A stretch of DNA of 7,568 nt from Candidatus Sumerlaeota bacterium (GTDB lineage: Bacteria > Sumerlaeota > Sumerlaeia > UBA8349), in NCBI GenBank assembly GCA_003501375.1, contig DNPO01000016.1, positions 1 through 7,568 of the forward strand, given 5' to 3'. The notes beneath the pieces are model-generated. The model saw only the letters and a list, made by a program, of their open reading frames with translations, did no database searches and was not told the origin of the DNA. The translations under genes were made by a program, and so were the position numbers. Positions 4,936-7,568 of the stretch are shown piece by piece. Every line of letters starts with the position of its first letter. Position 1 is the stretch's first letter.

Positions 4936-7269
4936 TTACATCTCCCGCGGCAAGGTAAAATAGAACACACTCCCCTTGCCCACTTCGCTCTCCACTCCGA
5001 CTTCTCCGCCTAACTTTTGCGCAATGCGCTTGACAATCGACAACCCCAACCCATGCCCTTGCGTTTTCAACTCCGTTACGCGAACAAAGGGAGCAAATAA
5101 CCGCTCGGCTTTTTCGGGGGAGATGCCCGGGCCATGATCCCGCGTCCAATAACGAATCATGTTGCCTTTTTGTTCGGTAGCGCCCAGTTCAATGTAGGGC
5201 GGTTTCCCCCCGTAACGAATACCATTGCTAATATAGTTCACCCAAAGTTCCTCCACCCAGGGCGCGTACCCAATCGCAACGGGCCAGGTGTGGGGAAGAA
5301 CAATTTCTGTTTGAGTGGATTCGATCAGCCCGGTCAGGCGCAGCAGCACCTCGTCCACGATGCCAGCCATATGCAGCGGGCCAATTTCCACCTCCGCCAT
5401 GCGCACCTCGGCTAACAACAAGAGTTCATCAATAATGCTGACGCTTTTATGTCCGTTGCGGATAATGATATGGAGCAGTTCCCGGATTTTTCCCGTATCC
5501 AGCGTATCCAATTTTTTGTCTACAATACTCGCGCTCGTCAGCACATTGCTCAGCGGGGTTTTCAGGTCGTGTGCCACGGTGTGTCCAAACGCATCCAGTT
5601 CAAAATTGCGTTCCTGCAACTCCGCGGTACGCTGCCGCAGTTCTTCCTCAATCCGTTTGCGTTGCGTGATGTCCTTGAACGTGGCCATGTAATACTCCAG
5701 CCCCCCCTGATTACGACGTATCCAGGACGGACTCATCAACACAGGAAAGCGCTCGCCACTCTTGCGCATCAGCGAAATTTCCAACGCATCCAAATCCCCC
5801 GCGCGGGCGCGCTCAAACGCCGTCTCAAACACCTCCCGACTTTCCGGAGGCCAGTAGCAACACGGCATGCTGGAACCCAGAATTTCACGCCGGGCAAATC
5901 CGGTCATACGACAAAAAGCGGGATTCAGGTCCACATGCACCCCATTCGCATTCATTCCCACCAAGCCGTCCTGCATAGCGACGTGCAAACTTTCCAAAGA
6001 CTCTTTGTAACCGCGTAACACCTCTTCGGTCGCTTTGTGCTCGCCGATTTCCTGCTCCAGCGATTGGTTCACCTTGCGTAATTCCGCAGTGCGCTCTTGC
6101 ACGCGCACTTCCAAGTCTTCCTTGGCTTTGCGAAGGTCTTCTTCCGCTTGATGCGCTTCCGTAATATCACGAATCAGCGAATCATAACTCGTGGTAGCAA
6201 TGCCGTCCTCATCGCGGTGCCCCACTGCCGTGCTGCGTACCCAGCGCAACGCGCCGTCTTTACGGATAATGCGGTGGACTACGGGCGCAGCAGGTTGCCC
6301 CGATAGTGCTTGTTCGGCCTGTTTCAGTACCGCCGGATGATCTTCCAAAGGCACCATGTTCAGCCAGAGATATGGGTCTTTTTCAAAATCGTCCCGGGAA
6401 TACCCGGTCACCGCAATGCAATTGGCACTGTGGATCGTCTCAACCGCCTTGCCGTTTGACACCCGCACGGTAACAATGTAGTCCGTCATTGCCTCAGTAA
6501 TGCGACGATGCCGCCGATCACTCCGACGCAACGCCTCTTCCACCTGCTTGCGGTCGGTAATGTCGCGGAAGGTGGCGCAATAAGCCGGCAGCCCCTTCCA
6601 TTCCACATGCGTCACCCGCATCTCCGCCACAATGTACTCACCCGCCCCGCGCAGGATGTTTACCTCCGCGGTTCCATGCACCTTGAGCGAAAATTCAAAG
6701 GTTTGGTCCAAAAGACTCTCAGGGGAACGCCCCAATAACGCTTCTGCCGCCGGATTGACAAAACGCGTGATACCTTCCATGTCCACAATCATGATGGCAT
6801 CAAGGCTGGCCGAAATAATGTTGCGCAGATTACGCTCACCAGCTTCCAACGCCAGAGCGTGCGCCTCCAGTTCCGCCCAGAGACGTCGCCGTTCGATCGC
6901 ATAGCGGATCGCGCGCTCCAATGCCGCTGTCACCATTTCTTCCTTGGCCAAACAGTCCATCGCACCCGCTTGCAGCACTTCCAGCGCCAGTTCCTGATTT
7001 TTCAGCCCCGTGAGCACCAGAAAAGGCAGGCGGGCAGCAACTGCATGAAAACGCCGAACGGTCTCCACCCCGGTCGAATCCGGCAAAGAAAGGTCAAGCA
7101 GGGCAACATCATATTCTTTTTTCCCTAACATTTCGCAAGCGGTTTGAAGATGATCAGCGCAATCAATTTCACAGTGCAAAATAGCATCAGCCAACGCAAG
7201 ACGCACCAAGTGCGCATCCGCCGGGTTATCCTCGACCAAAAGGATATGGACTGTCTTATCATCTTGCAT
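4936..7269 (-). CDS. Soluble histidine kinase: REC, three PAS, HisKA, HATPase (777 aa)
   Basis: Domains in order. An N-terminal receiver spans about 7-124 (E13-D14, phospho-acceptor D59 in ALLDLSLPDS, T87, K109). PAS-1 spans about 150-238, ending in ATFRDITDRKQ. PAS-2 spans about 255-371, with RKDGALRWVRSTA and IRDITEAHQ. A coiled-coil-like helix covers about 372-425. PAS-3 spans about 426-538, ending in ATFKDITQRKR. HisKA follows with the phospho-accepting H567 (HTVAHDLKTPLSN). The ATPase has its N-box at 674-682 (ELWVNYISN), G1 at 711-715 (DHGPG), an F-box-like LFAPFVR and G2 at 738-742 (GHGLGLS). All catalytic motifs are intact. There is no transmembrane segment, so it senses a cytoplasmic cue or receives phosphate through D59 from another kinase. 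The three PAS domains could bind a ligand or cofactor, but none can be identified. The next gene is a lone receiver, a plausible target. Shine-Dalgarno at the ATG is weak, but the receiver begins at once, so the start is reasonable. Confidence 0.95.
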   Translation of the reverse strand: MQDDKTVHILLVEDNPADAHLVRLALADAILHCEIDCADHLQTACEMLGKKEYDVALLDLSLPDSTGVETVRRFHAVAARLPFLVLTGLKNQELALEVLQAGAMDCLAKEEMVTAALERAIRYAIERRRLWAELEAHALALEAGERNLRNIISASLDAIMIVDMEGITRFVNPAAEALLGRSPESLLDQTFEFSLKVHGTAEVNILRGAGEYIVAEMRVTHVEWKGLPAYCATFRDITDRKQVEEALRRSDRRHRRITEAMTDYIVTVRVSNGKAVETIHSANCIAVTGYSRDDFEKDPYLWLNMVPLEDHPAVLKQAEQALSGQPAAPVVHRIIRKDGALRWVRSTAVGHRDEDGIATTSYDSLIRDITEAHQAEEDLRKAKEDLEVRVQERTAELRKVNQSLEQEIGEHKATEEVLRGYKESLESLHVAMQDGLVGMNANGVHVDLNPAFCRMTGFARREILGSSMPCCYWPPESREVFETAFERARAGDLDALEISLMRKSGERFPVLMSPSWIRRNQGGLEYYMATFKDITQRKRIEEELRQRTAELQERNFELDAFGHTVAHDLKTPLSNVLTSASIVDKKLDTLDTGKIRELLHIIIRNGHKSVSIIDELLLLAEVRMAEVEIGPLHMAGIVDEVLLRLTGLIESTQTEIVLPHTWPVAIGYAPWVEELWVNYISNGIRYGGKPPYIELGATEQKGNMIRYWTRDHGPGISPEKAERLFAPFVRVTELKTQGHGLGLSIVKRIAQKLGGEVGVESEVGKGSVFYFTLPREM

Positions 7270-7328
7270 GGCGCAGGCACGCTTTTGCGAAAAAATGGGG
7301 AAATCGAAAAACCACGAGAACTAAACGC

Positions 7329-7357
7329 ATGCTACCAGTGTTTGCTAACCAGGTCAA
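7329..7357 (-). promoter_or_regulatory. Candidate sigma70-type promoter for the kinase gene, extended -10
   Basis: On the minus strand TTGACC (7357-7352) and TAGCAT (7334-7329) are separated by 17 bases, with 5/6 and 4/6 matches. A TGG directly before the -10 hexamer fits an extended -10 (TGn). It predicts a leader of roughly 50 bases before the ATG at 7269. AT-rich sequence just upstream of the -35 could act as an UP-like element (inference). Confidence 0.5.
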
Positions 7358-7468
7358 AACGTTTTTAAAAAACAGGAAAAACAAGGAGTGACTCTGTAGG
7401 TAAAAAAACCTGCCCAATGAAATAAAGTATTCCTGTCCCCTCGTTGAAAAGGAAGCGTTCTTTGGAGT

Positions 7469-7511
7469 GCGGCGACACGTCGCCGCTTTGCCTTTACGCG
7501 ACATGTCGCGT
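7469..7511. repeat. Pair of adjacent GCGACAYGTCGC palindromes
   Basis: The first arm pair is GCGGCGAC (7469-7476) and GTCGCCGC (7479-7486), 8 bp with a 2-base centre. The second is a perfect 16-base palindrome, ACGCGACATGTCGCGT (7496-7511). Both share a 12-base core, GCGACAYGTCGC (7472-7483 and 7498-7509), starting 26 bases apart. Differing outer arms with matched pairing suggest that symmetry itself is conserved. It may be a dispersed repeat unit or a tandem binding site for a dimeric protein. It lies about 110 bases upstream of the kinase promoter candidate. Confidence 0.75.
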
Positions 7512-7568
7512 GCCGTTGGTTTGTTCTTGAGGTCGGATAAGCATAAGGGTTTGGCAAAAACCGCGCGA

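Larger units (their letters stand above)
7270..7568. other. Non-coding right flank
   Basis: No credible gene is visible in these 299 bases. Short minus-strand reading frames here read through the palindrome pair, are Arg/Lys-rich and lack recognisable domains; one even overlaps the start of the kinase gene. The flank holds a promoter candidate, an AT-rich stretch (about 7361-7435) and the palindrome pair at 7469-7511. Bases 7512-7568 show nothing I can name. Confidence 0.6.

Noticed and set aside
4892..5149. An 85-codon minus-strand frame across the end of the kinase gene
   Set aside because: It overlaps the ATPase domain out of frame and has no family features or ribosome site.
7259..7557. 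Two short minus-strand frames (81 and 67 codons) upstream of the kinase
   Set aside because: They read through the palindrome pair, giving Arg/Lys-rich peptides, overlap each other, and one runs into the kinase start. Probably translated repeat sequence.

Overview
This 7.6 kb bacterial window has every supported gene on the minus strand, so transcription runs from the right end to the left. It looks like a signalling neighbourhood in an environmental bacterium of mid GC content. I lean towards the PVC group (Verrucomicrobiota, Kiritimatiellota or Lentisphaerota). That lean rests on gene style (paired HDOD proteins, soluble multi-PAS kinases), on a CACAGAG-type hairpin repeat at the left end, and on a GCGACAYGTCGC palindrome pair at the right end that resembles dispersed repeats I associate with that group. 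The assignment is inference and not secure.

Layout in transcription order. The right flank (7270-7568) has no credible gene; it holds a palindrome pair and a good sigma70-like promoter. Next is a 777-residue soluble histidine kinase with REC, three PAS, HisKA and HATPase domains (7269-4936). A 241-base gap with a second good promoter follows. After it comes a stand-alone CheY-like receiver (4694-4299), and only 4 bases later a PD-(D/E)XK nuclease of the RecB/Cas4/AddB type with four likely Fe-S cysteines (4294-3350). A 143-base gap with a third promoter candidate leads to two tandem paralogous proteins. Each has a degenerate receiver-like N-terminus and a HDOD C-terminus (3206-1878 and 1878-307), and they are joined by a TGATG stop/start overlap. 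At the left edge is the start of a secreted protein (243 to beyond base 1) whose apparent N-terminal codons lie inside the CACAGAG hairpin repeat.

How the genes may work together. The kinase has its own receiver and no membrane segment, so it probably sits inside a cytoplasmic phosphorelay. The lone receiver is a plausible phosphate acceptor but has no output domain. Its near-coupling to a nuclease suggests either that the nuclease is controlled by the receiver or that the two simply share a transcript. The HDOD pair looks like one member with intact metal-site histidines and one degenerate partner. No single established system matches the whole set. The receiver plus nuclease pair and the asymmetric HDOD pair are the two parts most worth following up.
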